64,000 nucleotides of DNA, from assembly GCA_963749535.1 (NCBI GenBank), contig CAVVNF010000003.1, positions 1 to 64,000 on the forward strand. The letters are read 5' to 3'. This DNA is from Chersky-299 sp963749535 (GTDB lineage Bacteria; Actinomycetota; Thermoleophilia; RBG-16-64-13). Position numbers and translations under genes: made by a program. Every line of letters begins with the position of its first letter. Positions within the stretch are counted from its first letter, which is position 1. The notes beneath the pieces are model-generated. The model had not been told where the DNA came from, searched no databases, and saw only the letters and a program-made list of their open reading frames with translations. This document shows, piece after piece, positions 43,548-51,976 of the stretch.

Positions 43548-44290
43548 TGAGCACCTCTCTCGCCAAATCGCGGTAGGCCTTCGCCGCCGCGCTGTCGGGC
43601 GCGTACTTGAGCACCGACTCGCCCCTTGACCGGCGCTTCCGCGAATCTGATGGTCTTCCGGATGGTGGTCCGGAACACGAGATCACCGAAGCTGCTCCTT
43701 AACACCTCCACGGCCTCCCGCCCGTGGACTGTACGCGAATCGTACATAGTGGGCAGGATTCCGGCAATGTGCACGGAGGGATTGAGGTTTTCCCGAACCA
43801 ACTCCAGCGTCCGCTCGAGCTGAGCCAGTCCGCGAAGAGATAGGTACTCACACTGCACAGGCACTATCACCGCATCCGAGGCCGTTAACGCATTCACCGT
43901 AAGAAGACCCAGGGAAGGAGGCGTATCGATAAGGATGTAGTCGTACCGATCGCGGACCTCAAGAAGGGCCTTACTGAGCGCCCTCTCCCTCCCGATGAGC
44001 GAGCTGAGGGCTATCTCTGCGGCTGCCAGGTCGATGCTCGATCCGGCCACGTCCAACTCCTGGTGGAACAGCGCCTCTTCGATCCTCACCCCATTGACCA
44101 GAACGTCGAACATGCTCGGCCGCACCTTGTCCGGGTTGAGTCCCAGGCTCATGGTCAGGTTTCCCTGGGGATCCATGTCCACGGCCAGCACTCGATGGCC
44201 CAGCTCTTGCAGAGCCACACCGAGGTTTATGGTCGTCGTGGTCTTAGCCACGCCGCCTTTCTGATTAGCGAAGGCCAGGACCTTGGCCAA
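43531..44290 (-). CDS. ParA/Soj-family ATPase, one frameshift at the C-terminus
   Basis: The deviant Walker A KVLAFANQKGGVAKTTTTIN, AVDMDPQGNLTMSLGL, YDYILIDTPPSLGLLTVNAL and PVQCEYLSLRGLAQLERTL define a Soj-type ParA, which moves or positions DNA or protein cargo. TTG 44290 follows GGGGGAAG and gives the usual start; the open frame reaches 44401. The annotated frame derails at VKGRVGAQ. Dropping one G in AAGGGGCGAG gives VKGESVLKYAPDSAAAKAYR and a stop at 43531. No parB or centromere-like sites lie nearby. Coupled to ftsZ, so a divisome or protein-positioning role is possible. Confidence 0.85.
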
Positions 44291-44454
44291 GCGGCTTCCC
44301 CCTGCCGAGTTGGCCGACACGTAGATATGTCGACTGTGAGTAGTGAATCTAGCGATATCCTGTTCGGAGGCGAAGACCGGAATCCTCTGCTTGCGGCCCA
44401 AAAGGCCTATCGAGTCGTACCCCCCGTGGTGACTGTTGCGGAGCGCGGCCGGCT

Positions 44455-45900
44455 CTAATGGGAAGCAGTCTCCAGCTCAGATTTAAGGAAATCCGGCACA
44501 TCGGTGACCGGCGGTTTGGAAGACTCCGAAAAATCTCTCAGCTCCCGGAGGAAATCGCGGTTCTCGCGCACGTGCTCCCACGCCCGGCTGATCAAATAAC
44601 CCTGCACCTGGTGTTTTCGGTAGATCGGGAACTTCGGATTGATGGACAGCATTCGTCCGGCCCGGTAAAAGCGCTTGTGCGACTTGAGAATGATGTCCTG
44701 CAGCTCGTACGGACTCATACGCTTGGGCCAGAACACCACGTGATGCCCATCGTACAGGCTCCAGTTTCGCGTGAAGATCCGTCCCTCCGACTCCAGTTGG
44801 GCTGTCTGCCGCGTACCAGGCAAAGGCGTCAAAGCCAGGAACTGCACGCTGTTGAGCCCATTCTGGGTGGCGAAATCGGCAGTGGTGGCCAGCGATTCAG
44901 GCGTATCCGAATCCGCACCGAAGACGAACATGCCGTGTGTCTTGATGCCTGTAGCCGCCAACGCATTGATCCCGCCGGCCATGTCGTCCACGCTGGACTC
45001 TTTGTGATACTCCTTGAGTGTGGCCGGGTTTACGGACTCCAGACCCAGGTACGCGATCATGAAACCGGCTTCCCACATCAACTTGAGGAGCTCTTTGTCC
45101 GCTTTGCCGTCCTTATAGACCGAGTCCGCCCTGATCTGAGCAAAGAAAGGTATGTTCAATTCTTGCCGGATCATTTCCTTGAGAAGCTCGATGCCTCGCT
45201 TCTTGCTGATGAAGAAGTTGTCGTCGTAGAAGAAGATCTTCTTCGGCTGCGCCTTCTTGAGCGCCTTGACCACTTCCGCCGGCTCGACGGTGCGCACCCG
45301 GCGCCCAAACATGAGGACCACCGAGCAGAACTCGCAACCGTACGGACAACCCCGCGAGGCCAGGATCGGGAATGGGCTGACTCCGTCTCCGTTCACCACC
45401 AGGCTCATGTCCGGCCAGGGAAGGTCGGTGAGCGACGTGAGCAGTGGCCGCGTCTCGTTGTGGATGATCTCTCCGGAGGGGGTGCGGTAGGAAAGTCCGA
45501 GGATGTTCTCCACGGAACCCTTCCCGAGCAAATAATCGACCAGTTCAAGGAGTGTCTGCTCACCCTCGTTCCGAACGACGTAGTCGCAGAAATCGAGCGC
45601 TTCTTCGGCGAGGAACGTCACATGCGGACCGCCCATCACCGTGGGTATGCCAGCCTCCCGGGCTCGCTGCGCGTACCGGTATGCGCGGATGGCAGTGGAG
45701 GTGGTGCTCGAGATGCCCACCAGATCGGAGGAGAGAACGTCGTCCCAGTCCACCTCACTGACGCTCTCCGCGTAGATGCGTACCTCGTGTCCCTTTTCTT
45801 TCAGAAGAGCGCCAAGGAGGGGGAGGCCGAGACGGAACTGCTTGACGAAACTGTATACGTGAAAGCCCGGTGCCGCAGGCTCGATCAGCGTGACACGCAA
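44455..45900 (-). CDS. B12-binding radical SAM protein
   Basis: TTG 45900 is preferred, with GAGG just upstream; an ATG at 45966 would add 22 unconserved residues. The N-terminal cobalamin-binding Rossmann domain spans about residues 1-150 (LPLLGALLKEKGHEVRIYAE, DLVGISSTTSTAIRAYRYA, VMGGPHVTFLAEEALDFCDY). The radical SAM core has the cluster motif in ASRGCPYGCEFCSVVL, then FFYDDNFFISKKRGIELLKE and IAYLGLESVNPATLKEYHK. The C-terminal extension ends near residue 480. Such enzymes carry out methylations or rearrangements on unknown substrates. It lies next to a ParA gene and convergent to nothing. Cobalt for its cofactor may come from the transporter at 58-61 kb. Confidence 0.85.
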   Translation of the reverse strand: MRVTLIEPAAPGFHVYSFVKQFRLGLPLLGALLKEKGHEVRIYAESVSEVDWDDVLSSDLVGISSTTSTAIRAYRYAQRAREAGIPTVMGGPHVTFLAEEALDFCDYVVRNEGEQTLLELVDYLLGKGSVENILGLSYRTPSGEIIHNETRPLLTSLTDLPWPDMSLVVNGDGVSPFPILASRGCPYGCEFCSVVLMFGRRVRTVEPAEVVKALKKAQPKKIFFYDDNFFISKKRGIELLKEMIRQELNIPFFAQIRADSVYKDGKADKELLKLMWEAGFMIAYLGLESVNPATLKEYHKESSVDDMAGGINALAATGIKTHGMFVFGADSDTPESLATTADFATQNGLNSVQFLALTPLPGTRQTAQLESEGRIFTRNWSLYDGHHVVFWPKRMSPYELQDIILKSHKRFYRAGRMLSINPKFPIYRKHQVQGYLISRAWEHVRENRDFLRELRDFSESSKPPVTDVPDFLKSELETASH

Positions 45901-46020
45901 GGAAACCTCACAATGATTCTTGGTTGGCGGCTGGAGCAGCCGCCCGCATATGGTAACACAAGGCACCCCGAATCCCGTCGACGGGACACAGTCTGGCGGA
46001 CCGCAGTCGCGCTCCCAGCG

Positions 46021-47496
46021 TCAGACCCGCCGAACAGCAAGGGGGATCGTCACACGAAACACCGTGACCGGTCCCTGCCCCACCAGATCGACCCGGCCTC
46101 CCAGCACCTCGCACATCTCGCGCGCCAGGGGCAAGCCCAGCCCGAAACCCTCCGTGCTCCGTGCTCCCCGACCCCTGAAGAACCTCTCGAATATCCGAGC
46201 ACGCTCGTCGGCGGAGAGTGGTTGACCCCCGTTCGCCACCTCGAGCACCAGCCGCTCTCCTTCGACGCCCACGCGGGCCTCGATGCGGTCCTCTCCCCCG
46301 TACTGCACGGCGTTTCGCAGCAGATTGCCTACGATTTGCCGCATAACGTCCGGGTCGGTGACGGCCCGGGCGTCACCGGTTACGGTCACCTCTACGCGGC
46401 CCCGCTCGACGAGCCCCGCTTGTTCGAGGCGCTCTACCTCCTCGCGCACTATGCCGCCCACATCGGTGGGGCTGAGGCTGGGGGTGAACTCCCGGGAGTC
46501 GTACCGCGAGAGGATAAGCAGCGCGTCCACCAGCCTTTGCAGCCGGGCGGACTCCCGGTATATCGCGGCCGCCGACCGCTGCTGTTGCTCCTGCGTAGCC
46601 GCCGTCCCATCCAGCAAAGCCTGAGAGAAGCCCTGGATGGACGTCAGCGGGGTTCTGAGCTCGTGTGCGGCCGACGCCACGAATCCGCGCAGAGAGTCCT
46701 CGCTCCTCTGCACCTCCCGCCGCATGGCTTCGAGGCTCACTGCGAGTTCCTCTACCTCGCCCGGATATGAGCCGCTCACCGGACGGTCGTACACTCCTTG
46801 GGCCATTCCTCGCGCGGCGAGCGACAAGCGCCGCAGCGGGCGAGCGAGCCACGAACCGAGACCGAGGCCCATGATGATCGCCACCACCAAGGCGATGGCC
46901 CCGGAGAGGAGCAAGATCCTCACGATACCTTGCCGGGCGTTGACCGCGTCTGCCACCGCCAGGGTGATGACAACCAGACCGTGAGGGCTCGAGTCGAGTG
47001 CGAAGGGAGCCACGGCCACTACCACCTGGTTTCGGCGGCTTGTGGCTCCCAGAATCGGCTTCAACACGGCCACCTTGGCAGTATTGGCGCTGATCGCCAG
47101 GGCTTCGATCCGCAGGCGGGCGACTGTCCCCAGCCGAGCCGGAAGCGTCCCCGCCCCACCCAGGACGTTGGTCCCGTCGAAGACGACTATGCCGGCGTTC
47201 GCGGGCAGGGTCTTCAGTTCGCTCTTGAGCAGAGCATCGAGAACATTCTTGGCGGCCGCTCCGGAGCTGCCGATCCCCAAACTATCCAACTGCTCGGCCG
47301 TCAAGACGGCCTCGTTCAGGATAGCGGCCTTCTGACGGTCCACGACGTAGCTGCCAACGAAGACGTAGAAAAGCACCCCTACCACGACCAGGGTGAAGAT
47401 GGAGGCCCCGGCCAAGGCGAGTGCCAGACGCCAGCGGATCGAGCTGCGTGGTTTGCCCGTCGGCCGATCGGCCGGCAGTGTGGCCTCGCGATCCAT
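46021..47496 (-). CDS. Two-component sensor histidine kinase
   Basis: ATG 47496 overlaps the stop of the response regulator (TGATG). Layout: membrane segment 1 (ALAGASIFTLVVVGVLFYVF), an extracytoplasmic sensor region of about 150 residues, membrane segment 2 (ILLLSGAIALVVAIIMGLGL), HAMP (SWLARPLRRLSLAARGMAQG), HisKA with the phosphorylated His in FVASAAHELRTPLTSIQGF, and the ATPase with IVGNLLRNAVQYGG, FERFFRGRG and GFGLGLPLAREM. The signal is unknown. The small secreted protein gene upstream is a candidate target or partner. Confidence 0.93.
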   Translation of the reverse strand: MDREATLPADRPTGKPRSSIRWRLALALAGASIFTLVVVGVLFYVFVGSYVVDRQKAAILNEAVLTAEQLDSLGIGSSGAAAKNVLDALLKSELKTLPANAGIVVFDGTNVLGGAGTLPARLGTVARLRIEALAISANTAKVAVLKPILGATSRRNQVVVAVAPFALDSSPHGLVVITLAVADAVNARQGIVRILLLSGAIALVVAIIMGLGLGSWLARPLRRLSLAARGMAQGVYDRPVSGSYPGEVEELAVSLEAMRREVQRSEDSLRGFVASAAHELRTPLTSIQGFSQALLDGTAATQEQQQRSAAAIYRESARLQRLVDALLILSRYDSREFTPSLSPTDVGGIVREEVERLEQAGLVERGRVEVTVTGDARAVTDPDVMRQIVGNLLRNAVQYGGEDRIEARVGVEGERLVLEVANGGQPLSADERARIFERFFRGRGARSTEGFGLGLPLAREMCEVLGGRVDLVGQGPVTVFRVTIPLAVRRV

Positions 47497-48182
47497 CAGG
47501 CCCCCGGATCCAGGCGATAGCCCAGGGCCCACACTGTTTGGATGATCCGTCCCCAGTTTCCAAGCTTCTTGCGGAGTTGACCGATGTGCACGTCGACGGT
47601 GCGGGCGTCGCCGTAGAAAGAGTAGCCCCACACTTCCTCGAGCAACCGTTCGCGAGAAAGCGCCAGTCCTCTGTTGAGCAGCAGGTAGTGGAGCAGGTCG
47701 AACTCCTTGGGCGTGAGGTCTATCAACTCCCCTTCCACCCGGACCGTGCGCTCTTCCGGTAGCAGCTCCACCCCGCCCAGCACCTGCGCGGACCCTGAGT
47801 CGGGAGGGGCGACGCGGCGCAGGACGGCCCGTGCCCGAGCCACCAACTCGCCGGGACTGAAAGGCTTGGTCATGTAGTCATCGGCGCCCAGTTCCAGGCC
47901 CAGGATCTTGTCCTGCTCGGCGTCCTTCGCGGTGAGGATTATCAGGGGCACCGGGGAAGACGCACGGATAGCCTTCAGAACCTCGAAGCCCGACTGGTCC
48001 GGCAGCATCAGGTCCAGGATCACGAGCGCAGGCTTGCGCGACCTGGCCAACTCCACACCCTGGGCGCCCTGGTCGGCAGCGACCACCGAATAGCCCTCTC
48101 GGGTGAGGTACAGCTGCAGCAGTTCGGAGATCGATGGATCGTCCTCTATCACGACGATCACATCTGTGGCATTATCGCGCAC
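47496..48182 (-). CDS. OmpR-family response regulator
   Basis: GTG 48182 with GAGGAG upstream is taken as start; the longer frame reads through an untranslated leader. The receiver domain has VVIEDDPSISELLQLYLTRE, the phosphorylated Asp in VILDLMLPDQSGFEVL, and TKPFSPGELVARARAVL with the conserved Lys. The winged helix ends with GYSFYGDARTVDVHIGQLRK and TVWALGYRLDPG. Coupled to the kinase gene by a one-base overlap. Preceded by a strong hairpin that separates it from the secreted-protein gene. Confidence 0.93.
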   Translation of the reverse strand: MRDNATDVIVVIEDDPSISELLQLYLTREGYSVVAADQGAQGVELARSRKPALVILDLMLPDQSGFEVLKAIRASSPVPLIILTAKDAEQDKILGLELGADDYMTKPFSPGELVARARAVLRRVAPPDSGSAQVLGGVELLPEERTVRVEGELIDLTPKEFDLLHYLLLNRGLALSRERLLEEVWGYSFYGDARTVDVHIGQLRKKLGNWGRIIQTVWALGYRLDPGA

Positions 48183-48346
48183 CTGCAAGAGGCTCCTCTC
48201 GCGACGGATAACGGGTCCGCTGTGGCGTCTTCCTCCGGCCTTACAGTTTGCCCACGCTTCCGTTATCCCTTCTCTTAGCGAGCCCGGGCTCCAATGGCCG
48301 GCGAGGACATCACTCACGCCCAATGGGGCTTCGCCCATGGACGTGG

Positions 48347-48373
48347 GGGCGCCGCTCGTGGCGAGCGGCGCCC
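48347..48373 (-). terminator. 12-bp GC hairpin between the secreted protein and the response regulator
   Basis: GGGCGCCGCTCG and CGAGCGGCGCCC pair perfectly around the loop TGG. It follows the stop of the small secreted protein by about 75 bases on the minus strand. No T-run is present, so it may reduce read-through into the regulator rather than stop it fully. Confidence 0.55.
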
Positions 48374-48446
48374 GGAAGTCAGGTCGCGGACCCCGGCAAG
48401 GCCCGTAGGCGCGGGACCGCTCGCCCGGGGGCTGGTCGGGCCTGGG

Positions 48447-48914
48447 CTATTGGGCCGCCGTGGTGGCCGTAGTCGCGGTGGTCGATGTGGTCGATGTGGC
48501 GCCCGCACCCTTCACGGGCACGTACTTACCTACCAGGCCGCGAATGTCCTTGAGTGTCTGGTTGAGATTCTGACGGGCTTGCTGGAGAGCGGTCTGCTGA
48601 TCTTTGGCCTTCGCGATCAACTGGTCGAGCGTGGCTTGATCGGCTGGGGTCATCTTCGCGCGAGCAGCCTTCACAATGGCTTGGTCCCTTGCCGTGATCT
48701 TCTCGAGACGCTGCTTGATGCGCTCGCGCAGGAGAGGATGCTGCCCCTGAGCCGCCGTCGTGGCCGTGGACGCGGTGGCCGTCGTCACTGTCGCGCCGGC
48801 AGGCGTGGGATCGCTCGCGCTCCCGGTGGCGGCCCAGGCCACGGTGCCCAACGCCATAACCAACAGGACGGCCGAGACCGCCACCAACCACTTATGCTTC
48901 CAAAGTCTTCTCAT
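48447..48914 (-). CDS. Small secreted helical protein (Spy/CpxP-like in layout)
   Basis: This 155-residue product has a signal peptide (WLVAVSAVLLVMALGTVAWAA), a Thr/Ala-rich linker, and a charged helical core: LLRERIKQRLEKITARDQAI, AKMTPADQATLDQLIAKAKD, QQTALQQARQNLNQTLKDI. It ends in a Thr/Ala tail. The size, the helix content and the position upstream of a sensor-regulator pair recall Spy/CpxP envelope-stress proteins, but no LTxxQ motif proves homology. Its Thr-rich ends suggest surface exposure. Role unknown. Confidence 0.6.
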   Translation of the reverse strand: MRRLWKHKWLVAVSAVLLVMALGTVAWAATGSASDPTPAGATVTTATASTATTAAQGQHPLLRERIKQRLEKITARDQAIVKAARAKMTPADQATLDQLIAKAKDQQTALQQARQNLNQTLKDIRGLVGKYVPVKGAGATSTTSTTATTATTAAQ

Positions 48915-49091
48915 TCTCTATCCTCCTTGGGCGGCCTTTCGGCCGGTTTGCTATGACCAGTGTGCCGTCCAAGTGTGAGGGAAGTGTGAGGCAACCCTCA
49001 GGATCGAGCCAAAGAACCGTGCCCCTTGCGTTAAGATGGCGGTGACTCCCGTGCCATCTCAAGGACCCGCGTGGTCTCCTAAGGACAGAAC

Positions 49092-50483
49092 ATGGCCTAC
49101 GCCTGCCACAGCGACCAAGACCGGCAGCGCCTGCTGGAAGCTATCGGTCTTAATGACATCGAGGAATTGTTCGCACCGATCCCTACTCCCCTGCGGCGTG
49201 ACCGCCTAGAATTGCCGCCGCCGCTCTCGGAATCGGACGTGAGAGATCGGCTGGAAGCTCTGGCGGCAGCCGACCGCCCCACCCACTCTGCCTCATTCCT
49301 GGGAGCCGGCTGCTACAGGCACTTCATCCCAGCGGCGGTGAGGGCCATGGTCTCGCGCAGCGAGTTCGCCACTGCATACACCCCATATCAAGCGGAAGTC
49401 AGCCAGGGCACGCTGCAGCACATCTTCGAATTCCAGACTGCCATCTGTGAACTCACGGGGCTCGACGTCGCCAATGCGTCTCTGTACGACGGTCCTTCCG
49501 CACTCGCCGAGGCGGCTTTCATGGCGCTGCGGGTGACCAAGCGGGACGAGATCGTCATCTCGGCGGGCGTCCATCCGGAAGCGGCAGAAGTGCTCGCCAC
49601 GTACGCCGCCGGGCCCGGCATCGCGGTGCGCACGCTGCCGCTCGACCCGGTCACTGGTAGGACCGTGGTCGGAGAAGCAGTTGGAGACCTCCCTCAGCAG
49701 GGCACGTATCCATCGGGCACCTCCCAATCGGGCGATGTCGGGGTCATCGTGGTCCAGCAGCCGAACTTCCTCGGGGTGGTCGAAGACCTGTCCGCGCTGG
49801 CCTCGGCCGCGCACGCGGGCGAGGCCCTCCTCATGGTGGTGCAGAACCCGATGACCCTCGGTGTCCTAGCCGCCCCAGGGTGCCTTGGCGCCGACATCGT
49901 CGTCGGCGACGCTCAGGTGTTCGGCAATGCCATGTGTTTCGGCGGGCCCAGCGCCGGATTCCTGGCCTGTCGGGAAGCTTATCTACGCCAGGTGCCCGGT
50001 CGATTGGTGGGTCAGACCGTGGATGCCGACGGCCGCAAGTGCTACACGCTCACCCTGCAGGCTCGGGAACAACATATCCGCCGGGCCAAGGCCACCTCGA
50101 ACATCTGCTCCAACCAAGCCCTCAACGCGCTGGCGGCTACGGTGTATCTCTCTCTCCTCGGACCTCGCGGGCTCAAGGAGCTCGGCGAGCTATGCGTCCG
50201 TCGCGCTCACCACCTACATTCCCAGTTGTGCTCGCTGCCGGGCGTCAAGCCCGTTGCGGAAGGGCCGTTCTTCCACGAATTCGCTATCCACCTCCCCATG
50301 GCCGATACTGAATTCACGCGAGCGATGCGAGCCTTCGGCGTGGACCCCGGCGTGCCGCTCAGCCGGTTCGGCCGTCCGAGCTCCCTGCTCGTGGCGGTGA
50401 CCGAGCTCAATCCGCCAGAGGCGCTCGATCGATACGTGGCCGCGGCCCATCATGTTCTGGACAACAACGAGGAAGAGGTCTGA
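49092..50483 (+). CDS. gcvPA: Glycine dehydrogenase (decarboxylating) subunit 1
   Basis: The N-terminal half-enzyme of the two-subunit P-protein. It shows FLGAGCYRHFIPAAVRAMVS, AYTPYQAEVSQGTLQHIFEF, QTAICELTGLDVANASLYDG, VVVQQPNFLGVVEDLSAL, GGPSAGFLACREAYLRQVPG and ATSNICSNQALNALAATVYL. With GcvPB, GcvH and GcvT it breaks glycine into CO2, ammonia and methylene-THF; gcvT and gcvH are not in the window. AAGGAC precedes the ATG. The stop overlaps the start of gcvPB (TGATG). The 177 bases upstream lack a recognisable glycine riboswitch. Confidence 0.95.
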   Translation: MAYACHSDQDRQRLLEAIGLNDIEELFAPIPTPLRRDRLELPPPLSESDVRDRLEALAAADRPTHSASFLGAGCYRHFIPAAVRAMVSRSEFATAYTPYQAEVSQGTLQHIFEFQTAICELTGLDVANASLYDGPSALAEAAFMALRVTKRDEIVISAGVHPEAAEVLATYAAGPGIAVRTLPLDPVTGRTVVGEAVGDLPQQGTYPSGTSQSGDVGVIVVQQPNFLGVVEDLSALASAAHAGEALLMVVQNPMTLGVLAAPGCLGADIVVGDAQVFGNAMCFGGPSAGFLACREAYLRQVPGRLVGQTVDADGRKCYTLTLQAREQHIRRAKATSNICSNQALNALAATVYLSLLGPRGLKELGELCVRRAHHLHSQLCSLPGVKPVAEGPFFHEFAIHLPMADTEFTRAMRAFGVDPGVPLSRFGRPSSLLVAVTELNPPEALDRYVAAAHHVLDNNEEEV

Positions 50484-51964
50484 TGGAACCTCTCGTCTTC
50501 GATAAGGGCAGCGCAGGTCTCCGCGGCATGCAGCTTCCAGCCTCCGGCGTGCCGGACCTAGAGATGGCCGAGCTTCTCCTCGGCGTCGATCTTCGCGCCA
50601 GCGCGCCGCGACTGCCCGAGCTCGCGGAACCCCAGGTGGTGCGCCACTACACGCGCCTCTCCCATCTCAACCACTCGGTGGACCTGGGCTTCTATCCACT
50701 GGGGTCGTGCACCATGAAGTACAACCCCAAGGTCAACGACGAGGTGGCCGCTCTGACCGGATTCGCCGCCCTGCACCCGTATCAGGACGAGGCGGAGACC
50801 CAAGGCGCCCTGGAGTTGATGTGGCACCTGGAACGAGCCCTTGTGGAGATAACGGGCATGCACGCCGCAACACTCCAGCCCGCCGCCGGCGCACACGGCG
50901 AACTGGCGGGCATCTTGATGATCAAGGCCTTCCACCGCGACCACGGCGGTAGCCTGCGGGACACGGTGATCGTCCCCGATTCCGCGCATGGCACCAACCT
51001 GGCCACCGCCGCCATGGCCGGCTACAAGGTGGTCGAGATCGTAAGCTCCGCGCGGGGCCTGGTAGACCTGGCCACACTCGAAGCCCATCTCTCTGACCGG
51101 ACCGCAGCCCTCATGCTCACAAACCCCAACACGCTCGGACTGTTCGAAGAGGACATCCTGGAGATAACCCGCTTGGTCCATGCGAGCGGAGCCCTGTGCT
51201 ACTACGACGGCGCGAATCTCAACGCGATCATGGGCAAGGCCCGGCCCGGCGACATGGGCATGGACGTCGTGCATATCAATCTGCATAAGACCTTCTCCAC
51301 CCCCCATGGCGGCGGCGGCCCCGGAGCCGGTCCGGTCGCTGTCACCGAGGTATTGGAGCCCTACCTGCCCGTACCCTTGGTTCGACGCGAGCCGCGCGTG
51401 GGAACGTTCTTTCTGGACAGTGAGCGACCCAGCAGCATCGGTAGGGTCAAAGGGTTCCACGGAAACATGGGGGTGCTCATCCGAGCATATGCATATATCC
51501 TCAGTCTGGGCGGACCGGGCCTGGCCAGAGCCACAGAAGACGCGGTGCTCAACGCCAACTACCTGCGGGTGCGCCTGCGTGACCTCTACCAAGTGCCGTA
51601 CGACCGGCCGTGCATGCACGAATTCGTCGTGTCGGCCTCAGTCCAGGCCAAGAAGGGGGGCACGGCGAAGGCCATCGGCAAACGCATCCTCGACTATGGG
51701 ATGCACGCGCCCACGGTGTACTTCCCACTCATCGTCCCCGAGGCGCTCATGATCGAGCCCACAGAGACAGAGGACGCCGCTACCCTCGATGCGTTCGTCG
51801 AGGTGATGCGCACGATAGACCGGGAGCTCATTGAGGACCCGGAGCTTGTCACCGGAGCGCCCCATTGCACGCCTGTCCGGCTTCCGGATGAGGTCAAGGC
51901 CGCCCGGGAACCAGTGCTTCGCTGGAAGGGCCCTGAGTCGGTCCCGCTTGCTGGAAAGCACTAG
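50483..51964 (+). CDS. gcvPB: Glycine dehydrogenase (decarboxylating) subunit 2
   Basis: The PLP-carrying half of the P-protein: LSHLNHSVDLGFYPLGSCTM, KYNPKVNDEVAALTGFAALH, QPAAGAHGELAGILMIKAFH, DSAHGTNLATAAMAGYKVVE and the cofactor lysine in VHINLHKTFSTPHGGGGPGA. At 493 residues it is full length. Starts in the gcvPA stop, so the two subunits are made in step. The frameshifted magnesium ATPase begins only 12 bases downstream on the same strand. Confidence 0.96.
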   Translation: MEPLVFDKGSAGLRGMQLPASGVPDLEMAELLLGVDLRASAPRLPELAEPQVVRHYTRLSHLNHSVDLGFYPLGSCTMKYNPKVNDEVAALTGFAALHPYQDEAETQGALELMWHLERALVEITGMHAATLQPAAGAHGELAGILMIKAFHRDHGGSLRDTVIVPDSAHGTNLATAAMAGYKVVEIVSSARGLVDLATLEAHLSDRTAALMLTNPNTLGLFEEDILEITRLVHASGALCYYDGANLNAIMGKARPGDMGMDVVHINLHKTFSTPHGGGGPGAGPVAVTEVLEPYLPVPLVRREPRVGTFFLDSERPSSIGRVKGFHGNMGVLIRAYAYILSLGGPGLARATEDAVLNANYLRVRLRDLYQVPYDRPCMHEFVVSASVQAKKGGTAKAIGKRILDYGMHAPTVYFPLIVPEALMIEPTETEDAATLDAFVEVMRTIDRELIEDPELVTGAPHCTPVRLPDEVKAAREPVLRWKGPESVPLAGKH

Positions 51965-51976
51965 GCCACCAAGATC

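Noticed and set aside
44458..46770. 770-codon open frame on the plus strand
   Set aside because: Antisense to the B12 radical SAM gene and the histidine kinase, both with full sets of motifs. Composition is typical of a mirror frame (His-, Arg- and Gln-rich).
48915..49091. Glycine riboswitch before gcvPA
   Set aside because: No tandem aptamer-like stems or conserved junction sequences are visible in the 177 bases; the region is too short for a tandem glycine riboswitch plus promoter.
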